Assembly: GCF_000423065.1 (NCBI RefSeq)
Contig: NZ_AUHG01000019.1
Coordinates: 1-64,000 of the forward strand
DNA from: Christiangramia echinicola DSM 19838
GTDB taxonomy: Bacteria > Bacteroidota > Bacteroidia > Flavobacteriales > Flavobacteriaceae
DNA length: 64,000 nucleotides
Reading direction: 5' to 3'
Below, piece by piece: positions 9,394 through 17,981 of this stretch. Within the stretch, counting starts at the first letter, position 1. The number at the start of each line of letters is the position of its first letter. The notes under the pieces are model-generated. The model searched no databases, was not told the origin of the DNA, and was given only the letters and a program-made list of their open reading frames with translations. Made by a program: the position numbers and the translations under genes.

Positions 9394-9694
9394 AACCCGA
9401 GTTTTAAAGGATGTTTACCTTCAAGCATTATTTCTCTACGCAAATTGTACTGTGGCCAGGCCAAAAGTTGAATTATCCAAGGTGTAATTTAAAATATTTT
9501 ATAGGTATCTATTCCAGAAGTAATATAATATAACCTCGCTGGATATTAAGATGCTTGCCAGAAATTCAATCAATTCTTCCTTCTCCAATATTTGGATTAA
9601 CCAGGCACAACCATATCATAATGAAATATATCACTGGAGATAAGACCCGTAATTAGAGGAAATATAATTACACGATATTGTAATCAAATAATGA
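9394..9694. other. Intergenic region without recognised content
   Basis: 301 AT-rich bases lie between the methyltransferase start and the SusD terminator. The methyltransferase promoter must lie here, but I see no clear TAnnTTTG box and no open frame of note. Confidence 0.5.
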
Positions 9695-9723
9695 TTAAAA
9701 ACGGCCTGTTAAAAACAGGCCGT
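9695..9723 (-). terminator. Intrinsic terminator of the susCD operon
   Basis: Perfect 10-bp stem (ACGGCCTGTT 9701-9710 with AACAGGCCGT 9714-9723). Read on the minus strand, a T5 run follows. Confidence 0.85.
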
Positions 9724-9747
9724 AGATTATTCAGAATATATTTTCTC

Positions 9748-11091
9748 CTAAATAGAAGGGTCCTGTGGTGTGTTAGGATTACTGTTTCTCTCACTTTCCG
9801 GGAAAGGATAGAAATTACGGTTACGCTCTTCAGCAAAATTTCTGGATTGTCCGCTAGGTTCAGGACGGTTAAACCTTCTACTATCTTCCAGGCTAACCCC
9901 TGTTAAGAATAATTCAGCTCGTCTATTGGTATAGATGGCGTCTAATAGTGCATCTACAGTTTCTACACCAGAATAGGCATCCAGACCGGCATTCACATTT
10001 AAAGGATCTGAACTATCAGTAAGTACATCATTCAATGCATTTACTGCTGCATCAGTGTCTGGAGATGACTTACGTAAATTTGCTTCAGCAATTATCAAAT
10101 CCATTTCATCCGGTAAATAAATCGGGATTGGTTCTGTACTTACATCATAGAATCCAGCCAGATCTTCAATTGGTAAACCGTTCTGGTTTAAGGTGTCTAA
10201 AGGAATCAAATAAAATTCTTTTCGCATGTCATCTTCTTCTGGCTGTAGATATTCTGGTAATCCGAATTCATCTCTTGGTTTCCAGTTAGGTGCTGAATTT
10301 TGATAAACTCTGGACCAGATTGGATTCAGGTTTTGAGTATCATAATTAAAGAATGATGTAGAACTTGGATCTACACTTGAAGCCGCACTAATTGCTGCGT
10401 CATAATTACCAGCAAACAAATTAAATCTTGCCAGCATAGCGTTTATCGTATTTTGAAGATCAATATTTCCTAGAGTAATAGCAGAATTAAATTCGTCTGA
10501 AACTGGATTCGCTGAAATTAAGGAGTTAGCCTCGTTCAGTAATCTTATTGCTTCCTGGTATCCCTGCATTCTGGAAACAAATTCGGCATTATTATCCTGG
10601 TCAGTTTCGATCACTACATCTGTATAATTCTGAGACAAGGCACCAATAGACATTGCTTTAAATAGTTTAGCAAAAGCTAATAAACCACTTTCCGTTCCTG
10701 CCTGTAAGCCAAGATTTGGAACATTATTCTCCAGGTCTTCTGCAACTTTTACGACTCTGTAAAGTGTTCCCCACATTCCTTCAACATTAGAATTGGAATT
10801 TGGTAGTTCACTTCCTCCGTCTTCCAGTTCTATCATATTCTGGAAAGTAGTTGTAATCCCCACTTCTCTAGTAGTAATAGCTGGTGTTTCCACGATCCAT
10901 CTTAGCCCAGCGGTAGAATATAATTGCTGCATACCTATGGCTGCTGCTATCGTACCTTCTCTGGAAGAGTAGGTTTGTTCGTCTGTAGCTGCATTGGGAT
11001 TATCAAAATCTGTTTCACAGGCTGCACCTGTAAAAAGTAAAACCACTACAGCTAGAATTTTTATATGGATATAATTTTTCATTTTTTTCAT
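9748..11091 (-). CDS. SusD/RagB-family nutrient-binding outer-membrane lipoprotein
   Basis: 447 residues. A lipoprotein signal ends FTGAA-C25, so the protein sits on the outer surface of the outer membrane. The SusD fold is shown by TPR-like helices (ALSQNYTDVVIETDQ, then AMLARFNLFAGNYDAAISAA) and by the C-terminal ending with RRAELFLTGVSLEDSRRFNRP and PFPESERNSNPNTPQDPS. Such lids close over the SusC barrel to capture an oligomeric nutrient. It lies 10 bp downstream of SusC. Translation may begin at the fourth codon (MKNYIHIK) instead. The ligand is unknown because no hydrolase is linked. Confidence 0.93.
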   Translation of the reverse strand: MKKMKNYIHIKILAVVVLLFTGAACETDFDNPNAATDEQTYSSREGTIAAAIGMQQLYSTAGLRWIVETPAITTREVGITTTFQNMIELEDGGSELPNSNSNVEGMWGTLYRVVKVAEDLENNVPNLGLQAGTESGLLAFAKLFKAMSIGALSQNYTDVVIETDQDNNAEFVSRMQGYQEAIRLLNEANSLISANPVSDEFNSAITLGNIDLQNTINAMLARFNLFAGNYDAAISAASSVDPSSTSFFNYDTQNLNPIWSRVYQNSAPNWKPRDEFGLPEYLQPEEDDMRKEFYLIPLDTLNQNGLPIEDLAGFYDVSTEPIPIYLPDEMDLIIAEANLRKSSPDTDAAVNALNDVLTDSSDPLNVNAGLDAYSGVETVDALLDAIYTNRRAELFLTGVSLEDSRRFNRPEPSGQSRNFAEERNRNFYPFPESERNSNPNTPQDPSI

Positions 11092-11101
11092 GACTTTAAA
11101 A

Positions 11102-14074
11102 TTAGAAGCTTAGGTTTATTCCGAACTGATAGGTTCTTGGGATTGGCACTGCCCCGAAATCGAATCCACGAACATTACTTTGACCACCGGTATTTACCTC
11201 AGGATCCCAACCGCTGTAGTCGTCCCATGAAACCAGGTTTCTACCCACAAGGCTTAACTTTATTTCGTCAATATATTTTATTGGTTCTGCGATCGTGTAG
11301 CTTAGGGATAGCTCTCTAAGTTTTACAAAAGAACCATCTTCAACAAATTCTTCGAAGATACCGGCCTGTGCTCCACCGTAACCTTTAGGTAAGTTTCCAA
11401 GCAATTCCTCTCCTACATTAGAACCACCACCAAAGATCACATTATCAAGCAATCTTCGGTTCCAGTTAAAAACATCAAATCCCTGAACTGCGTCAAACTG
11501 TGCTCTTAAAGCGAAATTCTTGTATTTGAATTCATTGATTAGCGAACCATACCAATCTGGATTAGGATCTCCAATAACCTTTGAAGAGGAACCATCTTCC
11601 GTTCTTCCTGTAGTTGGGTAACCATTATCATCTAAAATAATCTCTCCATTGGCATCTCTGTTATAGAACTGTCTGTAAAATACACCAAGAGATTCACCTT
11701 CGATCACATAGTTAGTGGAGAAACTTCCTGCAAGGGCAAATTGTTGTCCCGCTACATTGGTTACTTTATTGTCATTACTAGTGTAGGTCGTTGTAAGATT
11801 CCAGGTGAAATCATCTGTTCTAACAGGAATAGCTCTTATTAATAATTCTAAACCTTTATTTTCCAGTTTACCTACACTTTCAAACCTTGAACCAAAACCG
11901 GCAGTAGGTGCAAGTTCTCTATTCAGTAATAGATCTGTTACTTCCTGCTGATAATAGGTAAATTCCACACCTATTCTTCCGTCAAAGAATCCAGCATCAA
12001 AACCAAATTCAGTTTCCGTTTGTTTTTCCGGAGCAGCATCAACATTCCCTAATTGATTTCCAATGATCAAACTGCTTTGTCCGTTAAGGGCGCTAGGGGA
12101 GAAGTTGGTAAATCGGCTAAATGCAGGTAATGCATTTAATCCTCCAGATTGACCCCAGGCAGCTCTCAGTTTTAATGTATTGAATACATCGCCAATTCCA
12201 TCCTGCCAGAAATCTTCTTCTGAGATGATATAGGAAATACCTGCTTTGGCATATAACTGGTTTCTTTCATCTTTTGAAAATGCAGACGATCCATCAGTTC
12301 TAATAGCTCCATTTATATATAGCTTGTCTTTGAATCCGAATGCCTGCTGAATAAACCCTCCCCAAAGTGAGAAAGGTACTCGTGTTTCTCCCTGTTCCAG
12401 GATACTTCCCGAGCCGGCAGTTTCTACAACTGGAACTAGTCCAGTGGCCTGGATCCCTATTCTTTCGACCTCTTGAAACTGGTAAGTTCCACCTAGAGTA
12501 GTCGTAGAAGTAAGATCGTCAGTTATATTTGCCTGGTATGTTAGGTTTAGATCACTATTATATTGAAAATTGTTCACGTCTGATCTTCTGGCAAAACCGC
12601 TTCCATTAGGAGAAGTGTTCCCTACCGGAATGAATGCAGATGCAGATTGATTGTAATAATCCAATCCCAAAATATAGGAAGCCGAAAGGTTGTCGGTTAT
12701 TTCAGCATCTAGTTTGAAACTAGTGATAAATCTGTTCGTTTTATTACCAAAATCAAATCGTTCCACAGCTTCTGCCGGGTTTGTTCTTGGTACTAATAGA
12801 GACGTCACAGGATATACACCAGATTCGTTTGGTGAAGGGTCTATTGAATTTTCACTAAACACAAATCCGGTAATAGCACCATACGCGGCATTGATTCCAC
12901 CGTTGGGGATATCCTGACTAACGCTGCGCGCGTAATTAAAATCTCCGGTAACTTTTAACCAGTCAAAAGCGTCTAAAACCACATTGGTCTTAAAGTTTAT
13001 TCTTTGAAAATCTGTATTCTTGATGATACCTTCATTGTCCAGGAATGAACCTGAAACATAATATCGGGCATTTTCTCCACCCCCGCTTACAGAAAGAGCA
13101 TTTTCAACTCCATACCCTGTATCAAAGAATTCGTCCTGTAGATCAAATCTTTCAACAGGTCTCGTTTCTAGATTGTTTCTGTCGAATGGATCAACCCATG
13201 CTAATGGAGCGGTATTGTAATCTATTTTCTTTCGAAGCTCATTTACTTTTACGCTGGTTGAAAACCTGAATTGAGCCTCGCCTCTTTTTCCTTGTTTAGT
13301 AAAGATCTGTACAACACCATTATTTGCTCGAGACCCATAAATTGCTGATGCCGCTGCACCTTTTATCACCTCGATTTTCTCAATATCTTCCGGATTAATG
13401 TCGGCAAGCCTGTTCTGGCTATTTCCACCAATATCTATCAATTCGTTGCTGTCGTTATTCAGTATTACTCCATCCAGAATATATAATGGCTGATTTCCAC
13501 CTAAGCTACTGGCTCCTCTAAGTAAAACCGAAATTCCTCCGGCTGGATCTCCAGAATTCTGGACTACCAATGCCCCGGTGATTTTTCCCTGTAATGCTTG
13601 ATCTACCTGTACTGATGCCGTGTTACTGAGGTTTTCGGCATTTACAGAAGATATATTATTACCTAAAGCTCTTTTGTTGATTCCCACCACGTTACCTGTA
13701 ACTACTACTTCATCAAGACTTAAGAGATCTTCTACCAGAGTGAAATCATTGGTGATTTCGGTTTGATCGCCAAGGCTGATACTTAGTTTTTTCGATTTAT
13801 GAGCTACAGAATTCACTACAAGATTGTAGGTGCCAGGGCTTAATTCAGCCGTAAATCTATAATTCCCGTCAAAATCTGTGGAGGCTCCCCTGTTTGAATT
13901 TTCAATAAAAACTGAAACTCCAGAGATAGGAATATTCGAGTTATTATCTGTAATGGTCCCAGTAAACACATACTGGTTGGTCTGTGCGATCGCCATTGTA
14001 CCAAAAACTAAAAAAAATGTTAGGGTAATGCACTTTTTTAGGATCGATGGCCTTTGAAAAAAGTAGTTCATCAT
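11102..14074 (-). CDS. SusC/RagA-family TonB-dependent outer-membrane transporter
   Basis: 990 residues. Order: Sec signal (residues 1-30, ending IAQ), a carboxypeptidase-regulatory-like domain (GTITDNNSNIPISGVSVFIE), a TonB box region (LDEVVVTGN), a plug with the SusC signature (LQGKITGALVVQNSGDPAGG, then LLRGASSLGGNQPLYILDGV), and a 22-strand barrel ending in FGINLSF. It imports a bound nutrient across the outer membrane using TonB energy. It forms an operon with susD and is divergent from a DeoR-type regulator. There is no linked glycosidase, peptidase or sulfatase, so this is an orphan SusCD pair. Confidence 0.95.
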   Translation of the reverse strand: MMNYFFQRPSILKKCITLTFFLVFGTMAIAQTNQYVFTGTITDNNSNIPISGVSVFIENSNRGASTDFDGNYRFTAELSPGTYNLVVNSVAHKSKKLSISLGDQTEITNDFTLVEDLLSLDEVVVTGNVVGINKRALGNNISSVNAENLSNTASVQVDQALQGKITGALVVQNSGDPAGGISVLLRGASSLGGNQPLYILDGVILNNDSNELIDIGGNSQNRLADINPEDIEKIEVIKGAAASAIYGSRANNGVVQIFTKQGKRGEAQFRFSTSVKVNELRKKIDYNTAPLAWVDPFDRNNLETRPVERFDLQDEFFDTGYGVENALSVSGGGENARYYVSGSFLDNEGIIKNTDFQRINFKTNVVLDAFDWLKVTGDFNYARSVSQDIPNGGINAAYGAITGFVFSENSIDPSPNESGVYPVTSLLVPRTNPAEAVERFDFGNKTNRFITSFKLDAEITDNLSASYILGLDYYNQSASAFIPVGNTSPNGSGFARRSDVNNFQYNSDLNLTYQANITDDLTSTTTLGGTYQFQEVERIGIQATGLVPVVETAGSGSILEQGETRVPFSLWGGFIQQAFGFKDKLYINGAIRTDGSSAFSKDERNQLYAKAGISYIISEEDFWQDGIGDVFNTLKLRAAWGQSGGLNALPAFSRFTNFSPSALNGQSSLIIGNQLGNVDAAPEKQTETEFGFDAGFFDGRIGVEFTYYQQEVTDLLLNRELAPTAGFGSRFESVGKLENKGLELLIRAIPVRTDDFTWNLTTTYTSNDNKVTNVAGQQFALAGSFSTNYVIEGESLGVFYRQFYNRDANGEIILDDNGYPTTGRTEDGSSSKVIGDPNPDWYGSLINEFKYKNFALRAQFDAVQGFDVFNWNRRLLDNVIFGGGSNVGEELLGNLPKGYGGAQAGIFEEFVEDGSFVKLRELSLSYTIAEPIKYIDEIKLSLVGRNLVSWDDYSGWDPEVNTGGQSNVRGFDFGAVPIPRTYQFGINLSF

Positions 14075-14116
14075 ATATTAGAAATTAGTGAATTAGTAAT
14101 TCAATTCTATATATAC

Positions 14117-14124
14117 AAAACTGG
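14117..14124 (-). promoter_or_regulatory. Predicted -7 box of the susCD promoter
   Basis: On the minus strand the box reads CAGTTTTG, one base from TAnnTTTG and identical to the ccoI box at 59466. The predicted start of transcription is near 14112, giving a leader of about 38 nt. No good -33 element was seen. Confidence 0.45.
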
Positions 14125-14250
14125 CCATTCTCTTTTAGCTTTTAATTTAAAGTAAGTGCTGGTTTTGTATCATTCTTAATAACGCAGCTTGAGATATGTA
14201 GAAAATATTCTCTGCGTGAGAAACTAAATTACAATAATTATGTTAATGCC

Positions 14251-14265
14251 TGCAGTTTTTTGCAG
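14251..14265 (+). promoter_or_regulatory. Operator candidate, copy 1 (TGCAGTTTTTTGCAG)
   Basis: Exact 15-nt sequence repeated at 14314-14328 in the gap between susC and the DeoR-type gene. Each copy holds TGCAG twice, 10 nt apart (one helical turn), as expected for a regulator binding direct half-sites. The copies are 63 nt apart, close to six turns. Confidence 0.55.
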
Positions 14266-14313
14266 TAAATTAGTGAATCAAACACTTGCAATATCTGCTA
14301 TTCCTGACGAGAA

Positions 14314-14328
14314 TGCAGTTTTTTGCAG
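14314..14328 (+). promoter_or_regulatory. Operator candidate, copy 2 (TGCAGTTTTTTGCAG)
   Basis: Second exact copy of the 15-nt repeat, 26 bp before the regulator's start codon. Placement suggests autoregulation, with copy 1 serving the susC side. Confidence 0.55.
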
Positions 14329-14354
14329 TTTTTAACCTCTAATGTCCTGCTTAT

Positions 14355-15098
14355 ATGAAAGATGAAAGACAGCAGATTATATTATCTAAAGTTATGCTAC
14401 ATAATCGCGTTCTTTTGAGTGATCTCTCAGATTTACTGAATGTTTCTATCGATACCATAAGACGTGATGTTAAGGAACTTGATAGTGAGAAAAAGCTGAA
14501 AAAGGTCCATGGTGGAGCTGTTTCCCTAGGCTATAATAATTTACCTTACAAGGCAGAAGAAGTGTACTTTCTTCAGAAGAAAATAGTCATCGCGAAAAAG
14601 GCGATAAATTTTTTACGGGATGACCAGGTTGTATTAATTGGTGGAGGAACCACTAATATTGAGCTCATTAAAGCAATGCCTCATAAAATAAAATTGACCG
14701 TTTTTACTCCAAGTTTGATAATTGCATCTAAATTAATGTCTTTCCCTAATGTTGAGGTAAATTTTATTGGAGGTAAGATATCTAAAGAAGCCCAGATAAG
14801 TTACGGTGGCAGCGCTATAAAAATCCTTTCAAATATCAAGGTAGATATTTGTTTCCTTGGTACTGGAAATATTGATTCTCAATTTGGTATTTCAGAATTG
14901 GATTGGGAAATAGTACAGGTTAAACAGGCAATGGTTGAAGCCTCGAAAAAGACGATATTATTGACCATTTCAGAAAAACTGAATTCGGTACAACGATTTA
15001 AGATCTGTGAAATTTCTGAAATTCATACCCTGATTACTGAATTGGATCCTGAAGACCGGGAATTAGATGCCTATCGTAAAGATGTTGAAATCCTGTGA
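14355..15098 (+). CDS. DeoR/GlpR-family transcriptional regulator
   Basis: 247 residues. The N-terminal HTH_DeoR domain (about 5-57) reads RQQIILSKVMLHNRVLLSDLSDLLNVSIDTIRRDVKELDSEKKLKKVHGGAV, with the family's DTIRRDV recognition helix and the GGA linker. The C-terminal DeoRC domain has VLIGGGTTNIEL, which binds a phosphorylated sugar. Members usually repress sugar-uptake or catabolic genes until a sugar phosphate binds. It is divergent from susCD and has two identical operator candidates upstream, so regulation of itself and of susCD is likely. The effector is unknown. Confidence 0.9.
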   Translation: MKDERQQIILSKVMLHNRVLLSDLSDLLNVSIDTIRRDVKELDSEKKLKKVHGGAVSLGYNNLPYKAEEVYFLQKKIVIAKKAINFLRDDQVVLIGGGTTNIELIKAMPHKIKLTVFTPSLIIASKLMSFPNVEVNFIGGKISKEAQISYGGSAIKILSNIKVDICFLGTGNIDSQFGISELDWEIVQVKQAMVEASKKTILLTISEKLNSVQRFKICEISEIHTLITELDPEDRELDAYRKDVEIL

Positions 15099-15457
15099 TG
15101 ACCTTAGTCACATTCAATAAAAACAGATTTTAAAACCAGAATATATCAATGAATTGATTTCTTCTTTTGATGAGCATTATTATATTCCAAATCTTATTCT
15201 GAGTTCGTTAAATGTTTTAATGTATGTGCAGGAGTAGCTAGACAAGCAGGAGCGGCTTCGAGCTACTTAGCGGTATAAAAAATTACTAATAATCTGTATT
15301 TAGCCTAAAAACAGTAATTAATTTCTGATAAACGGCAATAATAAAATCTTTCGTTGCGTTCTACTGTCTTCTTGCAAGGTATATTTGCCAATTGATAATC
15401 ATGGAGTGCATTTTCATCTGAAACGGTGCTTTTGTCCGTCCTCTAAAATCAGATGCT
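15099..15457. other. Intergenic region after the DeoR-type gene
   Basis: 359 bp with a 39-codon open stretch on the plus strand (15121-15237) that lacks a start codon, and a short inverted repeat (GTAGCT and AGCTAC) near 15235-15268. Nothing here can be called a gene. Confidence 0.4.
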
Positions 15458-15559
15458 ATGATTAATTTCTTTTATTTTGCTTCTATAATTCTGGCCATTC
15501 TGGCTGTTATAACCTCCATTTATTTATTACTGGTTCATTATCGTAGAAGGAGAAAATAA
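15458..15559 (+). CDS. Possible 33-residue single-span membrane protein
   Basis: ATG-started frame: MINFFYFASIILAILAVITS, then IYLLLVHY and a tail of four arginines and a lysine. One long hydrophobic helix is followed by a strongly basic end, giving an N-out, C-in topology by the positive-inside rule. It lies 35 bp before the convergent transporter stop. The composition is typical of real small membrane proteins but could be chance in AT-rich DNA. Confidence 0.35.
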   Translation: MINFFYFASIILAILAVITSIYLLLVHYRRRRK

Positions 15560-15593
15560 GTTGGAATAGACCATTATTTTCTCAGCTTATAAT

Positions 15594-16472
15594 TTATTTA
15601 ATTCCGTAAGCGAAATATTTCTTCAGTATAAAGGCAACTCCAAAGGTGCTTATTAAAGAAAAGCTGCCATATAGAATGGCAATAAGACTTATTTCCTGAC
15701 TTTTCAAAAGCTGGTTTGCAATAAAAAGAGCGAGAACACTATTTTGTAACCCCATTTCAATAGCAATAGTGTAAGCAGAATCGTGTTTTAGTGAGCTTTT
15801 TCTGGCTATGATAAACCCAACTATGATCGTCACAATATTCAATATAAACAGTGGGACCAATATATGCAGGTATTTAATGTAGCTGATATTTTGTTTGGAC
15901 TCATCTGAAACCAGCACAGTTATTACGGCAATCACTAGTATTGCAGGTAGAATGAAATTAAGCGGTTGGTGAAGGTTTTCTGTATGTTTTTCCTTCATCA
16001 TTTTCCCGATTCCTATTCCAGTAAAAACTGGCAGAACCACGGTGAAAAAGACCTGCTTCATTGTTTCCCAAAACCCCAGATCAATACTTTTTGTATCCTG
16101 ATCAAAGATCATGTAACTAAATTCAATGATGAGTGGAATGGTAAAGAGAATCAGGAAGCTGTTAAAAGCAGTTAGGGAGATAGACAGGGCTACCCTGCCC
16201 TTCAGTATTTTTGTAACCAGGTTTGAAGCAGTGCCGCCAGGACAGGCAGCGATAAGCATAATGCCTATTTTGTGAATGGGCTCTATAGGCCAATAATATA
16301 TAATACAAAGTGCTATAGCCGGAAGGATGAATAATTGGCAACCAAGCCCAATGAGTACTCCCTTAGGGTTCGTAAAAACCCTGCGGAAATCCTTAAATTT
16401 TAATTCTAAGCCAATCCCAAACATGATGATGGCTATAGCAGCTGGCATTATAAACTCAGAGGCACTTTCCAA
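15594..16472 (-). CDS. Bile acid:sodium symporter (BASS) family transporter
   Basis: 292 residues, mostly membrane helices (nine or ten). Family marks are AIIMFGIGLELKFKDF near the start, MLIAACPGGTASNLVTKILKG, and the second-half segment TIAIEMGLQNSVLALFIANQLL. BASS proteins import organic acids with Na+ across the inner membrane; bacterial substrates include pantoate, pyruvate and steroids, and this one is undetermined. The start used is a TTG. An ATG eight codons later (16448) would lose only part of helix 1 and remains possible. Confidence 0.88.
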   Translation of the reverse strand: MESASEFIMPAAIAIIMFGIGLELKFKDFRRVFTNPKGVLIGLGCQLFILPAIALCIIYYWPIEPIHKIGIMLIAACPGGTASNLVTKILKGRVALSISLTAFNSFLILFTIPLIIEFSYMIFDQDTKSIDLGFWETMKQVFFTVVLPVFTGIGIGKMMKEKHTENLHQPLNFILPAILVIAVITVLVSDESKQNISYIKYLHILVPLFILNIVTIIVGFIIARKSSLKHDSAYTIAIEMGLQNSVLALFIANQLLKSQEISLIAILYGSFSLISTFGVAFILKKYFAYGIK

Positions 16473-16606
16473 ATGAAGATTTTTGAATTAAATTTTTAGC
16501 TGGACTAAGCTAGTAAATATTGGCACTAGAAAGAATTTATAGTTTTCTAATTATTAAACATCAGTCTCTTAACGAAGATTTTCGTCTTTTATCCATAGAT
16601 ATGGGG

Positions 16607-16614
16607 TATATTTG
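16607..16614 (+). promoter_or_regulatory. -7 box TATATTTG for the GAF histidine kinase
   Basis: Perfect TAnnTTTG, with a TTTCG-like -33 element about 20 bp upstream. The predicted start of transcription is near 16619, 14 nt before the ATG at 16633. The TTG at 16612 lies inside this box and cannot be the start codon. Confidence 0.65.
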
Positions 16615-16632
16615 CATCCCCAAAATCTGATT

Positions 16633-17826
16633 ATGATTGAAGTAGAGACTATAAGTTATAATTCTGAATTTCAAAGAATTAAAAAGCTTAGTGAATTTGA
16701 CCTGGATTACCTTGAGATAAACGATGAGGTTAAAAATCTTGTTGAGTTAGCGGGTATGGTCGCCGGTACAGAAATTTCAATGCTGAACCTTTTAGATAGT
16801 AATACTCAATGGACCGTCTCACCAGTTATCGAAGGTCCCCGCCAAATACCTAGAGAAGATTCGGTTTGCAATTACACTATCCAAACTAAGGATGGATTAG
16901 AGATTCAAAGGCTTGATCTCGATGACAGATTTTCTGGCAAAAATTTTGTCCAGGGTGAAATTGGCCTGAAATATTATTTAGGAATTCCGCTTACTTTAAC
17001 CTCAGGAGAAAATATTGGTGCTATCTGCCTGGCAGATCGTGTAGAAAAACAGACTTCCAACATCAAAAAGAAAGCTCTCAGGCTCATCGCTACAGAAATA
17101 GTTGAGAAACTGGAAGCAAAAAAGAAGTTGAACGAAACTGTTTATTCGCTTTCTGAAGCAATCAGGGTGAAGAATCAGGTGGCCCACGATGTGCGTGGTC
17201 CCATCAATGGGATTGCCGGTTTGGCTGAGGTTGTTGAGACAGAGGAGGTTTCTACAGAGGAGATGAAAGAGTATTTTAAGCTAATTAAAGATTCAGGAAA
17301 GGGGATTTTAGACCTTACAGATGATATACTTGATAATGGGAAAGATCCTGATATTTTTAGATCAACTTACTTAAACCTTCAACAGTTAAAAGAAAAGTTG
17401 GATAAACTTTACCAGCTACCTGCAAAATCGAAGCAAATTGGTCTTCATATAAATTTTGATCCAGAAAAGAACTGGAAATTTTTCCCTAAGCGAAAATTAC
17501 TTTCCATATTAGGGAACCTTATTTCAAATTCTATAAAATTTACTCCTATTCATGGTAAAATTCAAGTTGCTCTCGATATCAAGAATTCTGAACAGGGGAA
17601 ATTTATCCAGACCTTGATTACTGATACTGGTAAAGGTTTTACAGCGAATGAAATTCAGGAATTTTATAACAATAAACTGGATTGTTCCATTGGTAGTGCT
17701 GGAGAAAAAGGTTTCGGCCTGGGTCTGAAATTGGTGAATGAAATGCTCAACGATCTTAATGGAGATATGCAGATCTCTTCTACGCAAGATAAGGGTGCGA
17801 AAATCGAGGTGAGAGTTCCCATATAA
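16633..17826 (+). CDS. GAF-domain sensor histidine kinase (soluble)
   Basis: 397 residues from the ATG at 16633. An N-terminal GAF domain (about 25-150: MLNLLDSNTQWTVSPV, CNYTIQ, GLKYYLGIPLTLTSGENIGAICLAD) is followed by a HisKA-like segment with phosphoacceptor H185 in QVAHDVRGPINGIAG, then an HATPase_c domain with N box LGNLISNSIKFTP, G1 DTGKGF and G2 GFGLGLKL. No membrane segment is present, so it senses a cytoplasmic signal. No response regulator is adjacent; the nearest receiver (52638) has its own kinase. An orphan kinase of unknown partner. Confidence 0.88.
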   Translation: MIEVETISYNSEFQRIKKLSEFDLDYLEINDEVKNLVELAGMVAGTEISMLNLLDSNTQWTVSPVIEGPRQIPREDSVCNYTIQTKDGLEIQRLDLDDRFSGKNFVQGEIGLKYYLGIPLTLTSGENIGAICLADRVEKQTSNIKKKALRLIATEIVEKLEAKKKLNETVYSLSEAIRVKNQVAHDVRGPINGIAGLAEVVETEEVSTEEMKEYFKLIKDSGKGILDLTDDILDNGKDPDIFRSTYLNLQQLKEKLDKLYQLPAKSKQIGLHINFDPEKNWKFFPKRKLLSILGNLISNSIKFTPIHGKIQVALDIKNSEQGKFIQTLITDTGKGFTANEIQEFYNNKLDCSIGSAGEKGFGLGLKLVNEMLNDLNGDMQISSTQDKGAKIEVRVPI

Positions 17827-17912
17827 ACTTCAATTGTTTTAGTGATAAAAATGTAAGTTCGATGATCCTATCGAGACTTCTCTTAAAGTTAAAATAGAGG
17901 ATTACTAAAAAA

Positions 17913-17941
17913 TTGAATTCTGTTTAAATTCCTTAAATTTG
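17913..17941 (+). promoter_or_regulatory. Promoter of dsbD
   Basis: TTG at 17913-17915 and TAAATTTG at 17934-17941, spacing 18 bp, fit the Bacteroidota -33/-7 consensus. The predicted leader is about 36 nt. Confidence 0.6.
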
Positions 17942-17981
17942 AACGCATTCGATGATTTAAAACTACCAGGATTTCAAGATT

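Noticed and set aside
15121-15237. 39-codon open stretch after the DeoR-type gene
   Set aside because: No start codon and no known motif. Possibly a decayed gene, but too short to call.
16633-17826. The GAF histidine kinase as sensor for the receiver-Crp regulator
   Set aside because: It lies 35 kb away, whereas a PAS kinase lies 26 bp upstream of the regulator.
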